Below are positions 1-11,315 of a stretch of 64,000 nucleotides of DNA, piece by piece (positions within the stretch are counted from its first letter, which is position 1; each line of letters begins with the position of its first letter). Under the pieces are notes generated by a model, which was not told the DNA's origin, searched no databases, and saw nothing but the letters and a program-made list of their open reading frames with translations. The translations under genes were made by a program, and so were the position numbers. Source of the DNA: Picocystis sp. L7 (Eukaryota > Chlorophyta > Picocystophyceae > Picocystales > Picocystaceae); the NCBI GenBank assembly GCA_020975725.1, contig QXJR01000006.1, positions 930,001 through 994,000 on the forward strand, given 5' to 3'.

Positions 1-837
1 GCATGGCGACCACTTGCTCGTCTTTTCCGGCGAGTTCCATGAGGCAGCACTGGAGTAAGAGCCAGAGCTGTTCGGACTGCCGTTGCAGCAGGAACTGGAA
101 CCCTTTTTCTGTGATGGACCGGGTCCCATCCTTTCCGGACGCTTTCACAAGCCCCGCTTGTTCGATCAACCTCTCCAGTGTTTTGAACGCTTCCCTTTCT
201 GCCACATCCTTCCCTGTCCAGGGCTTCCGTAGCGCTCCCAGGAGGTAGAGCAGGAAGCCTTCCCATCTATCCCTGGCCCAGTTGTCCATGGCGTTGACGT
301 CTTTACCCAAGCCATAGGACAATCCCAAGGTAGAACGGATGGGTCCAGGTGTGCAGAGCACACGCCTCAGTCCAGGCACCACCCTGGACGTGTCGATCCC
401 TCTGGTCCCGTTTCCGGACTCCAAGCGTGTTTCCATGAAGAACTTTTGCGACGTGGTCAGCTCCAGGCTACGTTCCTTCGTCCTACTCGCCTCGTCACGA
501 ACCTCACCTGCAGTCCTACGAGCAGCTCGAGTGCTCCTTCCACGCTTTCTCGGTCCGTTTCTTTCATCCAGGCCATCACCACGTCTGTCCACCGCCCATT
601 CGTCGATCCCACGCGTCAGCAACACGCCTTGTTCCAGGATTCACGACGTGCCGTGCGTCCAGGTGGCGCACCTCGTGCGGTGGGCGCGTCCACGAAGGCC
701 AGGCGCAGCACCAGGTGCTTGGCCGTCGGTGGAAGCAGTCGGAACACCGCCTGTCCGCATCCGTCGTGCTCGAACACCTGTGCGATCTGCGCGGCAGGCA
801 ACGTGCACAAGTAATGGAGGAGGCGATGGGACGCCAT
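1..837 (-). CDS. TFB2: TFIIH core subunit TFB2/p52 (GTF2H4), 5' part; gene runs off the window
   Basis: TFB2/p52 anchors and stimulates the XPB helicase within TFIIH, in transcription initiation and nucleotide excision repair. I assembled it from three exons on the minus strand. Exon 1 (837-672, ATG at 837) reads MASHRLLHYLCTLPAAQ, with FRLLPPTAKHLVLRLAFV, the TFB2 N-terminal signature. It ends GAG|GTGCGC. Exon 2 (584-508) reads VVMAWMKETDRESVEG and ends CAG|GTGAGG. Exon 3 starts near 475 (or 467) and stays open to base 1. It includes RWEGFLLYLLGAL, LIEQAGLVK and ITEKGFQFLLQRQSEQLW, matching the conserved p52 middle region (GFQFLL..., LW). Intron 1 is 87 nt; intron 2 would be only about 32-35 nt. 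The C-terminal part lies outside the window. Family assignment is confident; the exact intron 2 borders are not. Confidence 0.85.
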
Positions 838-2788
838 CGCCACACGTCCAAGCGGGATGGTGGCGCACGTGGCGCGCGTCCACGGGGGAAGGAGCGCCGT
901 GTGCCGACGAGGAAAGGAGGGACGGGAAGGGACGGGTCGGGTTCGGCGTGAGCCATGGGAAACGGATGTAATGGACACACGAGGTGTCGTGGTACATGAG
1001 GTTCTCCTACCAACGGCATCACAAGGGGATGGGGTCCAAGACAAGAGATGGAGATGCATGCCATGGAGAAGTGGTTTGGATCATACGAATGCAGCACTAG
1101 GCAAGGGACGGTTTCACGCGCCGGGGCATCCGCCACGACGCCGGTCGATCTGGGCGAGAACGTCCGGCATGAAATCGACCGAGGTGGTGCCCGAGCTGAC
1201 GCAGGCAATCCTTGTGAATCTAGGCTCGTGACGACGATGAAGAAGCTTAGAAACCACTCGATGAAAGAGCGGGCATGGACGTGCGCGCAGTGCGTCGCAC
1301 GACGTACCTCTCTTCAACGCACTTTGATATGTCCGGGGAAGGAATGCACGCAACAGTCATCCACTTATAAGGTTCGAATTGACTATCCCAAGGATGGAAG
1401 GACGCAAAAGCCAAGCAAGGGATGCTAGAAAACATGCCGTCAAAACGTTTCTCATGTTGCTCAACTTTGTAAAAGAAAGAATAAACGTTGCCTTATCCTA
1501 CTCTAGCATATCCAAACCTAGGTAGATACGCGATTTCATGAGATCGCCACGCCTGGACCAACTGGTGCGTCCACTCAAAATTTGCAACGTTGGATGAACA
1601 AGATACTTTGACACCTTCAAAAATGTTATCCCTTCGAGTGCGGTTCCAGCTTGGGCACGCTTGATTCGCTACATGCGCACAGGCACGAATAATGGACACG
1701 CAATCCTAGCTCAAGGTTGCCTGTGCAAACGAGCAAACTTTGCTATGCCTGACGGCATACTTTCTTTGGTATGTTGCGTTGTATATTGCGTTTCACTTCA
1801 ACGTAGTTTATATTAGATGATTTCGCATCCATGGGAAAAATTCACTCTCAACATTTCAAGATGTACCAATCTTCAACCATCTCTGTTGACTGTTGTGAAG
1901 AATCGGGCTCGCATGATTTAAGTTAGATGCATATACTTCCTAAGATAACTCTTTGCTTCACAAGCACTCGCTTAATCTTCACCATGGCATTGCATATCGG
2001 CTCCCCCGCCGCTCATGCATAAAAACTTCTCTCTTGAATTCTACACGGCTTGCATCTACGCATTCGGGTCAAAGCGTGCAAGTGGAGGTCGACCTTCCCT
2101 TCGATCTACTCTTGATCATGTGTGGTTTTAGTGTAGATTGATACAATCATGGCGATCCTTAAGTAACCCAAGGGAGATCTATGGCTAGTCAAACTAGGCG
2201 TTCGTCTTTCTTCCTTACAAGAATCGTTGTATGCGAGGCGCTTCCGCTTTGACGCTGCAAGTACCGGAAGTATACTAGGTGTAGTCTTCGCCCCTACACG
2301 TGTGTTTCGTCAACACGTAGGGTTCGATGGATTGCGGCGTGTATCTTGCAACATGCCATGTTCGGACTTTCCACCTTCTCAGGAGGTGTGTTGGTTCCTT
2401 TGATCGTTCCCTCTCGTTCCTTCGGAGAACCATCACTTGGCTTGGTTTTCCACGGTGTCCTTGGACGATTTGTATCTTCAAGGATATCCAGGAGCATCAT
2501 CCTGCCATCCACTCGTCACAAGGAACAGACCCGTTCCCCAACCGTGGCGATGTTCCAATCGATTGGAACCCTTCCTGGTTGTTCGGTTCGATTCACCGGG
2601 ACAGAAGGTTGGCTTCTGTTCGATCGTCGTGGCACAAGGAACTTTGGCCGACATCGCTTGGACTTGCACCACCGCCAACACAGGACACCATGCAATCCTC
2701 CAGAAGCCATCACCAGGTTCGAAAGGAAGGCACGAGCGGAAGCAAAGGCAAGGAGGATCCCACGTGGGAGCGCGAGCAAGGGATCGTG
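838..2788. other. Intergenic region, no gene seen
   Basis: Lies between the divergent TFB2 and EMC6 starts, so it should hold both promoters. Open frames here look like chance frames without recognisable domains. The frame upstream of EMC6 stays open to 2327 without family similarity. Confidence 0.5.
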
Positions 2789-3091
2789 ATGGCTCTGCAA
2801 CCGGACACCAGGTTGGCCAACGCCAACGCTTTGCGAAAAGCCATCGCACTGGTGTCCGTCTTCGGAGGCGTGACCGTTGGAATCGGAATCACTGGAAGCA
2901 AGTGGGACGCCATGGGATACGCGGTGCCCCTGTGCTTCGTACTGCTGGCCCTGGGGATCTCGACCGACCGAACCTTGCAGCACACTTTTGCTTTTCAAGG
3001 ACAGTCACTGTCCAAGTCCCTCTTTCAAAGCTTGATGGCCTACGTCATGTTTTGGACACTGGCCTCCAACTTCTGCCACGTCTTCGTCTAG
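2789..3091 (+). CDS. EMC6: ER membrane protein complex subunit 6 (EMC6)
   Basis: A 100-residue protein with three likely membrane segments: IALVSVFGGVTVGIGITG, YAVPLCFVLLALGIS and LMAYVMFWTLASNFCHVFV. The short soluble start (NANALRKAIALVS), the glycine-rich first segment and the C-terminal segment with FWT and a final HVF match EMC6, whose C-terminus reads similarly (YVLFWTFLYGMVHVY). The length agrees with the usual 105-110 residues. EMC6 is a core membrane subunit of the ER insertase that places tail-anchored and multipass proteins. The ATG at 2789 is chosen because similarity begins there; the frame is open further upstream, so a longer N-terminus cannot be excluded. No intron is needed. 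The call rests on pattern similarity in a short hydrophobic protein. Confidence 0.72.
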   Translation: MALQPDTRLANANALRKAIALVSVFGGVTVGIGITGSKWDAMGYAVPLCFVLLALGISTDRTLQHTFAFQGQSLSKSLFQSLMAYVMFWTLASNFCHVFV

Positions 3092-3752
3092 AGAAGAGGA
3101 TATTTGGACATCGCTAGGGATTGGGGGGGAAAGGTAGGCTCACTCATGTCAGAAAGTACGTGTCAAGCCCTAGTCCAAAAAGCCATTCACGTTCGCAAAA
3201 GGAGCAAAGTCCGATTGCTGCAAATCACTGGCCATAATTACACCCACAGCAACAATCAAGTAAAGGAAGGGGGTTGAAGGTGGGGGCTCAATATTCGAAA
3301 GTTTCGCCCACTGTTCTGACAGGATGCTCGAACGTACATCTAGCTGCCAAAGTGTTTGGCCTGCGAGGTGCCTCCGTATGAATGTTGGCACAAAGCACCT
3401 TGTGAATACCATTTCGAATACTCAACGAGTGACACGTGAGTTCATTCAAGAGCATGGGCAATAGAAAAAGATTTGCAATGGCTGCAGGCTTGCTGAAAAC
3501 GTCCTTTGCGTCGGTCAATGACGTACTCTTTGTTTCAGGGTGTTGTCCTTGTGACCGAGAACAACTGCAAATGCCTAAGCTTTTAATCCAATTGATGTTC
3601 TTCCAAACAGCAGAATGCACAAGATCATGTGTTGTTTATATGATTCCTTCTTTATGAAGCAAGCAGGATCCTGCATCAGCTGCCAGTCACAAGCTCTCGG
3701 GAATTGTGTGCTGCACTGATTGCATTCCTTCTGAAATTATATGCAGCGTTGG
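3092..3752. other. Intergenic region between convergent genes, nothing seen
   Basis: Lies between the ends of EMC6 and the minus-strand gene that stops at 3753. No conserved frame or repeat was noticed; it presumably holds the two 3' ends. Confidence 0.4.
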
Positions 3753-4979
3753 CTACTTAGAATATCCATCTCCTCTTTGTACAGACGTTGAAAATGAATG
3801 TTTTGATGTCCTTCGTCCAAGAAATGGAATCCCACAACCCCTCTTAAGAATCGGGGATTGGACTGAAAGCATTCTCTCAGCCTTCTTCCAGACAGCCGCT
3901 ACACGTTCAACACATATTTCTTGCGGAAGTGACACAATTGTTTTGATTCTTTCCTCTGGCGAAACTACAATGAGTGCGTCCCGTGTTGTTTGCAAGGAAA
4001 GATGGCTCAAATGGGGCATTGATGGAGGTTCCAGGTTTGGGAGAAAGAGGCTCACCTGAATGGAAGACTCCTCGTCTAGGCCACGCCCAATCGTTTGTAT
4101 GGTGTACGGTGGCACATGCAAGCGTGTGCCCTCAAACTGACGGGCGCTGCCATTCAAGAATTCTTGTGCTGCACCTGTCAGCCTCAGTGGTTCTGTCACC
4201 ATCTTTCTCTGTCGTCCCACGAAGAAGTAAAGTGGGTTCCAATCTCTTTGGGGGTTGGATCCATGCCTTGAAAAATAAAGTGTTTCGACTGGTGCAGTCC
4301 AGTCTAAGAACGGATGCAAGGAGTTTTCTGTCCCGTGTGCATGGAGGACCTGAAGGAAGTTGTCTTGCAGAGCATTTGGAACAAAGAGGCTCACATCACA
4401 AATCCTAGGGTTTCCTTCAGCGGTTATATGTTTCTCTTTACGTGCAAGGAAAAGAGCTAGGTACGAAGGGGGGCCACAGAGTTTTGAAGGAGAAGGAAGT
4501 GGATAGTCTGCTTTGAACACCATGTCTGCTCGCACAATAAGTACTGCGTAGTCACCGCTCATAGCCTTGCAAGCGTACTCAAACGAACTGATCCAGCCTT
4601 GAACTTGAGTAGATGACACTTGCTTTGCCACTCGAATGCGTTGGAAACCGTGCTTCTGATATGCTTCTGTGTATATCTTTGCCCGTGAATCGTCGGATAC
4701 CACCACATCTGCCACAACAGTAGTATCCCAGCCCAGCTTCGTCAGGGGTTGCACCACACGTTCCTTAAATTTGTGTAGAGCGAGCAGCTGTTCTTTCGGA
4801 TCGCCTAACGTGTCTCTCGTGAATTGGTTACCATGCCGGAAGACTTCCCCACGGAGGATGAGCAGCAAACGACTGACAGGGCTCTTTCCGGTTGTGCAAT
4901 TCTCCATGGACGTTTGCCATTGCGTGGCGCACAAGTAGAATGTCATGAAGAAGAGAAAAAGCGAAAACAGACGCTCCAT
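3753..4979 (-). CDS. Signal-anchored protein of unknown family, possibly glycosyltransferase-like
   Basis: A 408-residue frame from the ATG at 4979 (MERLFSLFLFFMTFYLCATQ), which gives an N-terminal hydrophobic signal peptide or type II anchor, so the protein probably acts in the secretory pathway. The body has SRLLLILRGEVFRHG near the start, then WDTTVVADVVVSDDSRAKIY, a YAVLIVRADMVFKADY strand with a DxD-like RAD, and CDVSLFVPN. This alternation of strands with an LRGE start and acidic R-A-D element recalls nucleotide-sugar glycosyltransferases, but I recognise no family signature. The frame stays open upstream to 5456, but only the 4979 ATG gives a sensible signal sequence. It stops with TAG. 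A Golgi glycosyltransferase is inference, perhaps with the nearby sulfotransferase in glycan making. Confidence 0.6.
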   Translation of the reverse strand: MERLFSLFLFFMTFYLCATQWQTSMENCTTGKSPVSRLLLILRGEVFRHGNQFTRDTLGDPKEQLLALHKFKERVVQPLTKLGWDTTVVADVVVSDDSRAKIYTEAYQKHGFQRIRVAKQVSSTQVQGWISSFEYACKAMSGDYAVLIVRADMVFKADYPLPSPSKLCGPPSYLALFLARKEKHITAEGNPRICDVSLFVPNALQDNFLQVLHAHGTENSLHPFLDWTAPVETLYFSRHGSNPQRDWNPLYFFVGRQRKMVTEPLRLTGAAQEFLNGSARQFEGTRLHVPPYTIQTIGRGLDEESSIQVSLFLPNLEPPSMPHLSHLSLQTTRDALIVVSPEERIKTIVSLPQEICVERVAAVWKKAERMLSVQSPILKRGCGIPFLGRRTSKHSFSTSVQRGDGYSK

Positions 4980-7446
4980 AATGCACTTATTCCAGCCGCC
5001 TTTATTCGGCCATTCCCAGCCTCCAGTGATGTGCGAACGTATGGTGTCGAATGCGTCACCGCGCAGCGGATGGATTCTTCCACAGGCAACGTTCAGGTGT
5101 ATCCAGTACGGTGCATGGCCTTGCGGGATCGACGTGAAGAGAACGAGCCGAATCACGGCATCGTGCAATCGTGAGTGGAGGTTGAGGTGCGGAATGGGAC
5201 GTGCCTGGACGGATTCGGACGACCCCAGTGTGTCCTTGTGGGTCCGACATGTGTAGGGGCGAAATGAACTGGAGGGTGCCTTGGGGTGGACCAGCTCCAC
5301 CTGTCCACCGAGGCCGTGAAGCGGTGCCTTCCTCGGAAAACCAATGGACACGTACGTCTGGGATTTCGATGTAGTGATCACACAGGGCGGCCAAGGGGGC
5401 ACGTGTCCTCGAAGGGATAGGTGATGTTTTCCACGGACGCAAGGTCTTGCTACCATCTACAACATAGCAGATGCTAATCGAAGGAAAAGGTAAGGGCAGT
5501 GCGGTCGGGGTTTCTCGCAAGAAACTTCGTTTGACTGTGCTTGCGAGATCCAGATTTGAGGCATGGATTAAAGTCACTCTTTACATTAGTATCCAAACCT
5601 TGAGAACTCAAAGGATGGACTCCATACTCGAATCCACATTTGCTAAGGATGGGCAACTTACATCCAGTAGACATTGCTTATCATTCCCAGAGTATTCCGT
5701 ATTTTCGCATGACAATGAATTGTCTTTAATGATAGATTGTAAGAGCGTACAATTGTTCGACTGTGGAATAGTGTCCAATTATCATTGTGTGTATACTTTA
5801 GCTCGATTTGCCAAAGAGGTGTCTGACCCACATGCTTGCGTCTATGGGCATATTCGAAAGAAGAAGCGATATTTATAAAACATCATCGCAATTTCTTGTG
5901 ACACATTGTTGCATCCCGGAAACATTTTACTTGGAGCTACGTCAAAGCATGCAATTCCCCCTTGCTCGATTGGTGATGTATGCATAATCCCAAGCTCAAA
6001 TCTACGAGCATCATGGCATTCAACAAGCCAACCAATCTCATGCACTTGCCAAGTCGCTATCTTTCGGCCCTTTGTGGCACGGGCACTTCTACGACGGCAC
6101 TTGTAGTATAATGTCAATTCGATCTTTCGTGATTCTTGTGGGGGGAGGGTTCCCATCACCGAATTTTCTATTCCAGCAGCATTACTTGTGCGATGTGGAG
6201 ATTGACTTCTAATACAAAGATCAAGTTGGACAACATTACTTCATCTCCTGACGGAGAAGTAGCATTGGCACAGCTTCGCATGTGACCCCAAACGTTGTTG
6301 CTAGTTCATACGCCTCAGAAGTAGACGCTCAACTTTCATCAGCATTTTCTTCATATTGTTACTTGGTCCTAGTTTTGCACTTCCGTTCCATTTCCAACAT
6401 AAGAAATTGTAGAAGGATCCGTCCTAAAAATATGCAATGAACACTTGAATCACTTGTAATTCATAATGCGTTTCATACAAGTGAATTCTTCTAATTTACA
6501 ATGGACATAGCAGATTTTGTGAGATAAAAACGTTTTGAAGTAGTCCACCACCTAGAAACTGAACGCTTGTCGTGAATTGTTGTTTTCAAGTCAATCTTGC
6601 GATGCTCATCTTGAAGAGGCGTACATGGAATAGTATGTCTAAGCATCTAGCAATTCGAAAGAAAGAGGGTCAAGAAAATCACGTGGAATCGTCTTAGACG
6701 CGAGTTTGGACTATGCTAATAAGGAAGAGTGAGGATGGCTATATCGGCAACAATGTGCCTCGAGAAAGGGCCGAAGCAATGTGTGGTGATGTTGGCAGTT
6801 TCTACTCTTACGCTTCAAGTTATTTTCAAAAGTTTCGCGGAAACCTAATCTATAGTATTCGGCGATCTAGAATCCTACTTCCATTATTTTTATTTGAATG
6901 GAACCGAATGGAAGCTTTTACGAGGGGATATCAATCACTTACAAGTCTAGAGGGCAATAGTACTCACGAGAATCGCCTTTTTAGAAAAGATGGCAATTGA
7001 CACAAAAGGAAAAACATGCCTCACTTGAGAATGATCAGTGGAGAATTCGCTTGCACGTGTGGTTGTGCATCGCAAACGCATGTTTGCAATATGCATGCTT
7101 GATTGGCGACCGTGCAAGTAGCATGTAGTTGAAAGCTTGGAGGAAGAAGACACCACGTTGCAATGTCCCATTGAGTGAAGTCAACAATAACCAGTAGCCT
7201 TTCACAAAAGTCGACCTGGGTATAAGGCAGCTGCACCATATGTGCATGGACTTCTAGGTTTGTCTATCACATTATATCTACTACCGTTGAAGCCTTCAAA
7301 AAATAAATCAGAGTAATGTCTGGCGCTGTCCACATGGTACCTATAAGCTTTCAATCAAGACAGCATGCAATTTTTTCCAACCGAACACGATCTTGGATGT
7401 CCAAGTAGCATATGTCCTCCCACAATGAAGAGATTTCCGCACTTTG
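4980..7446. other. AT-richer intergenic region, no gene seen
   Basis: About 2.5 kb between the start of the signal-anchored gene and the end of the kinase gene. Open frames are short and unlike proteins; no repeat or RNA gene was recognised. The part next to 4979 should contain the promoter of that gene. Confidence 0.4.
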
Positions 7447-10086
7447 TCAACCCGTGGCTTCTCTATCTGCAGCTTCGAGTAAGTGTATCGTTACTTCCAG
7501 TTCCCGACAGATAGTCACAAAGGTAGGTCGTTCCTCTGGTTTGGTTGCCCAACACTTTTCAATCAGTGGTAAGAGCTGCGCAGCAATCCTTTTGTTTGCT
7601 TGCTCTGCCAAATCTTTGCTAGTTCCCGGTCGTGCGTCCTCCACAACAACGGCATGCATAACCTGCCAAGCGCTCAACCTGCTCCACGGCCTCTCAAATG
7701 TTAGGATTTCCCAAAGAATAATTCCGAAACTGTAAACGTCCGATGCTTTGCTGTATATTCCTTCTCCTAAAACTTCTGGAGCTGCCCATTGTGGTGAGTG
7801 TACTCCACATGAGGATTCATGTTTGGAACCAACAAGCATCGTGCTCAAGCCAAAGTCTGCTATCTTTGCCGTCCAGTTTCTGTCAATAAGAATGTTTGTC
7901 GACTTCAAATCTCTGTGCAAGATTGAAGGTGTCTGGTTATGCAAGTAGGCCATACCTGCAGCTGCACCCAGAGCGATGTGCAGCCTCAACCTTTCACTAA
8001 GCACAGTGCTGTACGTCTTGTGAAGCACATGATAAAGGGATCCCCTAGCACAGAACTCCGTGATAATGCACGGAGGTTCAGTGGAGTAACCTAAAAATAG
8101 CAGCACATTAGGGTGGCGAAGCGATCCCATCATAAATGCTTCGGAGGCCATCCTCTGTACCAACTGGAAAGGGATTTCAGGGACTTCTTTGGGCTTGTAC
8201 CTCATGCTGTCAGGGGGTATCAATGTCTTCACAGCAACATCGACCACTCCCCATTTGGCATAGTAGACCTTTCCGAAACCACCTTCTCCAATTTCCTTTC
8301 TCAGTTGAACTCTATAAAACGAACCGTTGCCTGGATCGATTGTGCTCGGATGATTCAAGGCCGCCTCTAGTTTCTTGTCCGCATCGAGAATGTGCCCGAC
8401 CTGCCCTTGTAGAGCAAGTTCAAATTGTTTGAGCTGCGATTCTCCATGCATACTTTCTGGCACTGCAAGGAGTAGATCGATCTCCTGCAAAGTCCAGTAG
8501 ACAATGGCCCCTGTACAACTTGTTGTCAACATGCCCCTTGTCCCGTGCTGCCCAACAGGGCAAGCATTCGCCATGCCACCTTTGTGAGCTACTAGCTTGG
8601 ATGGTGGCATCAACTTTTGGGGCAGTGTTACCTTTTCTTCCGGCCAGAAAAGCAATACTCCAGTCGAGTATGCTTGGCAAAATTTTCTCCCGATCATGAA
8701 TGCACTCAAGAGGTCTCCCATGCCTCGGGTTTCTTGAATAGTCACTTTGCTCCTTTCCATTCCCGATCTAGGGTTAAGAACATTCCAAACGTGTACACGC
8801 CCCGATGCAAGAGCCCCAAAGAGAAAAAAGTGGTTCATCTGCTTGCTATGTAACACCAATTGTTTCAGACACTCATTTTCAGCACACCACCGGCCAATCA
8901 TTGTACCCGTTTCAGCATCCCAGCATTTCACACAGTAACTATTGACATCACTGCTGGCACTCCAGAAAAAGTTTGAAGCACTTACCATGGTAACAATGCC
9001 AGTACTGTGTCCAGTGAATTGAAAGCAGATGACAATTTTTCTGCAGTTGGTATCAACTTTTCCACTACTGCTAGTGCTGCCAGCTGAAAGCGTCACACCG
9101 TACAACGTTCCATCAGATGTCCCAATCCACAAGCGATCGTCCACGCACTCCACCATCACTTGAGGCTGTGAGGAGAGAGCGTTTCGAGAATAGTGTAGAA
9201 GGGAGCAAGTGTCAATACACCACCACCCAAGCGAACCGTCCCTATGACCAGTCCATAGGTAATTCCCACTAAAGAGTAGGCACGTCACGTCTGCTATAGT
9301 GGTCTCCGGCAAAATCACTCGATATTCTTCATTGTCTATCATGTATATTGTGCACTTTTCTGTTTTGGTCCACCAGCATACTAGGTTTTTGTCGTGTGCT
9401 CCTACAGGTCCGACTACATATTCAGGGAGAGTGCCAGCCTTCCGCAATTGGTACTTTCCAGCAAGATTTTCAGGTGAAGATGACTGACGCTGAAGCTCCC
9501 ACAAGGCCATGGAGGCTTTGTGCATCTTTGAAGACTGATCCTTCAGCTGACTCTTCGACCAAGAAATGCCACAAGATCCTACACATTTCCAAATTTTAGG
9601 AGTTTCTCCTGATAGCGTCTCATGTAGGGTGGTGCAGATGTTGCTGACCTGGTGTACAAATGGCTGCAATTGTTTGTGGGTTTCTTCAGTTAAAGATCCT
9701 GAGTTGAGTGTGAGTTTCTCCATTGCGTAGTAAGCGTTCTGCACCACGATAAGCAGGTTGCTCAGTGCCCAGTACTTGTTATCTGGTATACCTTTCTTCT
9801 TCCTTTTCACCTCAATCAACCCCTTGCACTGCTGCAGTTGTTCTATGACACCCTTTAAGAATGCCAGGTTTTCTTCGTTCTCCCCATCCGAACTGCTCAC
9901 ATTCACATAATACTTGGCCCCCTTAACAACGATAACACCAGGCTGTTCTAGGCTTCCACTTTGTTCGCACGGTGATGTACGACCTCCCGTAGACACGCTC
10001 GCGTTTGCCTGCTGTCCGTCGGGAGCACTTCCTGGCAGATGGGACTGGGATGCTTTCCCTATTCTACAAGTGCAGGTCATGGTCAT
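7447..10086 (-). CDS. Beta-propeller/TKL (Raf-like) protein kinase
   Basis: An uninterrupted 879-residue frame. Residues 1-60 are low complexity. Residues about 70-190 look helical (NEENLAFLKGVIEQLQQC, KYWALSNLLIVVQNAYYAME). Residues about 200-560 hold WD40/PQQ-like blades with regularly spaced W and G-D pairs (LWTGHRDGSLGWW, LWIGTSDGTLYGV, VHVWNVLN). The kinase domain runs from about 600 to 870: GEGGFGKV loop, VAVK (K620), HRDLKSTN (catalytic D726), DFG (D744), SPQWAAPEVL, DVYSFGIILWEIL and RPTF. All catalytic residues are present, so it should be an active Ser/Thr or dual-specificity kinase of the tyrosine-kinase-like group common in plants and algae. The propeller probably binds a partner. 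No signal or membrane segment is seen. ATG at 10086, stop TGA. Confidence 0.9.
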   Translation of the reverse strand: MTMTCTCRIGKASQSHLPGSAPDGQQANASVSTGGRTSPCEQSGSLEQPGVIVVKGAKYYVNVSSSDGENEENLAFLKGVIEQLQQCKGLIEVKRKKKGIPDNKYWALSNLLIVVQNAYYAMEKLTLNSGSLTEETHKQLQPFVHQVSNICTTLHETLSGETPKIWKCVGSCGISWSKSQLKDQSSKMHKASMALWELQRQSSSPENLAGKYQLRKAGTLPEYVVGPVGAHDKNLVCWWTKTEKCTIYMIDNEEYRVILPETTIADVTCLLFSGNYLWTGHRDGSLGWWCIDTCSLLHYSRNALSSQPQVMVECVDDRLWIGTSDGTLYGVTLSAGSTSSSGKVDTNCRKIVICFQFTGHSTGIVTMVSASNFFWSASSDVNSYCVKCWDAETGTMIGRWCAENECLKQLVLHSKQMNHFFLFGALASGRVHVWNVLNPRSGMERSKVTIQETRGMGDLLSAFMIGRKFCQAYSTGVLLFWPEEKVTLPQKLMPPSKLVAHKGGMANACPVGQHGTRGMLTTSCTGAIVYWTLQEIDLLLAVPESMHGESQLKQFELALQGQVGHILDADKKLEAALNHPSTIDPGNGSFYRVQLRKEIGEGGFGKVYYAKWGVVDVAVKTLIPPDSMRYKPKEVPEIPFQLVQRMASEAFMMGSLRHPNVLLFLGYSTEPPCIITEFCARGSLYHVLHKTYSTVLSERLRLHIALGAAAGMAYLHNQTPSILHRDLKSTNILIDRNWTAKIADFGLSTMLVGSKHESSCGVHSPQWAAPEVLGEGIYSKASDVYSFGIILWEILTFERPWSRLSAWQVMHAVVVEDARPGTSKDLAEQANKRIAAQLLPLIEKCWATKPEERPTFVTICRELEVTIHLLEAADREATG

Positions 10087-11315
10087 GGAGGTAGCGGGTC
10101 AGCATCCACACAGCAGCGCAAGAACGGGTTCCTCGCCCAGGTCTTGTTGGCACTCACCTATTCGTATCCAAGCAAGTGTTGACGTGGTGATACCTCGCCG
10201 GTCTGTCCATTTTGGCGAGACTGACATCACACACCGGGCATCGCCTTTCCTCCATCGCGTCGGTGCTCCTGTGGATCGAGCACGTCGCTCAGTTCAGGTG
10301 TTTCGTCTCGTGGAGAGGATCTTGGTCCATTTTCGTTTCTCGATCGGTCTGAAGCGGCGGCAATGCGTGTTTCGTACAAGTTGTTCGCTTCCACTTGTCT
10401 CTTTCGGGGATGACCCTGCCCTGGAATTCTGGGATGGTGGATGGCCCAGATGGGGCGATGGTCCACGTCCAATGGATTGGATCAAATCCAAAGGATCGTT
10501 CAACAGATCGTATCCCTTGCCCCGGGTTGTATCACAAGGAATCCCACGCTTGAAGGGTTCCTCTGCAACCATCCACCCGAATTGCATGGGGAAGAAGTGA
10601 TAACCGGGTCAAGTACGGCCAACACGCATTCGTGATACGGCTGGACGGGAGGAAGCGATGGAAAGGAATGCCGTGTTGCGTCGTCCTGTTGTACCGGTCA
10701 CGCACTGCGTGCTCAAATGAAACTCCCATAGGAGGAAGAGACGGGGCGAGTCGTTTCGTTGCTGAACGCAAGACCATCCAACCTTCGAAATGTGAAGGCC
10801 AATGAATTCATTGATTTCGAACACTACAAAGTTGCCAAGCTAGGCGCGCCGAGGGGTGAAGTCTCTCGTAGGACAGGAATCCGTCCGTCTGAGGATCCTT
10901 AAACCAAGACTTCGAGAATGAAGCCCCTTAACCAGTACTGTCAGTGCGGAACCACCGTGACTGCGAGATTGGGTCGTGCTTCGGGTGAACCCCAAACCAG
11001 TACACATCAAGGCCTTCATACCTGCAGGTCGGGCTAGTATTCCTCAAGAACTTGGATCAAGGGATTTTCCTGTCAAGGGATCGTGCGAAAGGTTCTCTGG
11101 CGTGCTGGACGAACTCTGAAACGGTTGACATGGTTCGAGGCTAGGCTTCTGAATGTTATGTTGGTTTTGAAACACGGAAGCCAGGAAGCTATCCCCGTGT
11201 GACCTGCAAAAATATCCTGTTTGGGTGTACAATGCTCGCTTCTGCCACGGCATGGGCAGCATTTGTCTTGGCTACAGATGAGTAGTAACCAATTGTATCA
11301 GGGACCCTTATTGGC
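10087..11315. other. Intergenic region, nothing recognised
   Basis: Holds the presumed promoter of the kinase gene and the 3' flank of the sulfotransferase gene. Frames here lack domains. Confidence 0.4.
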
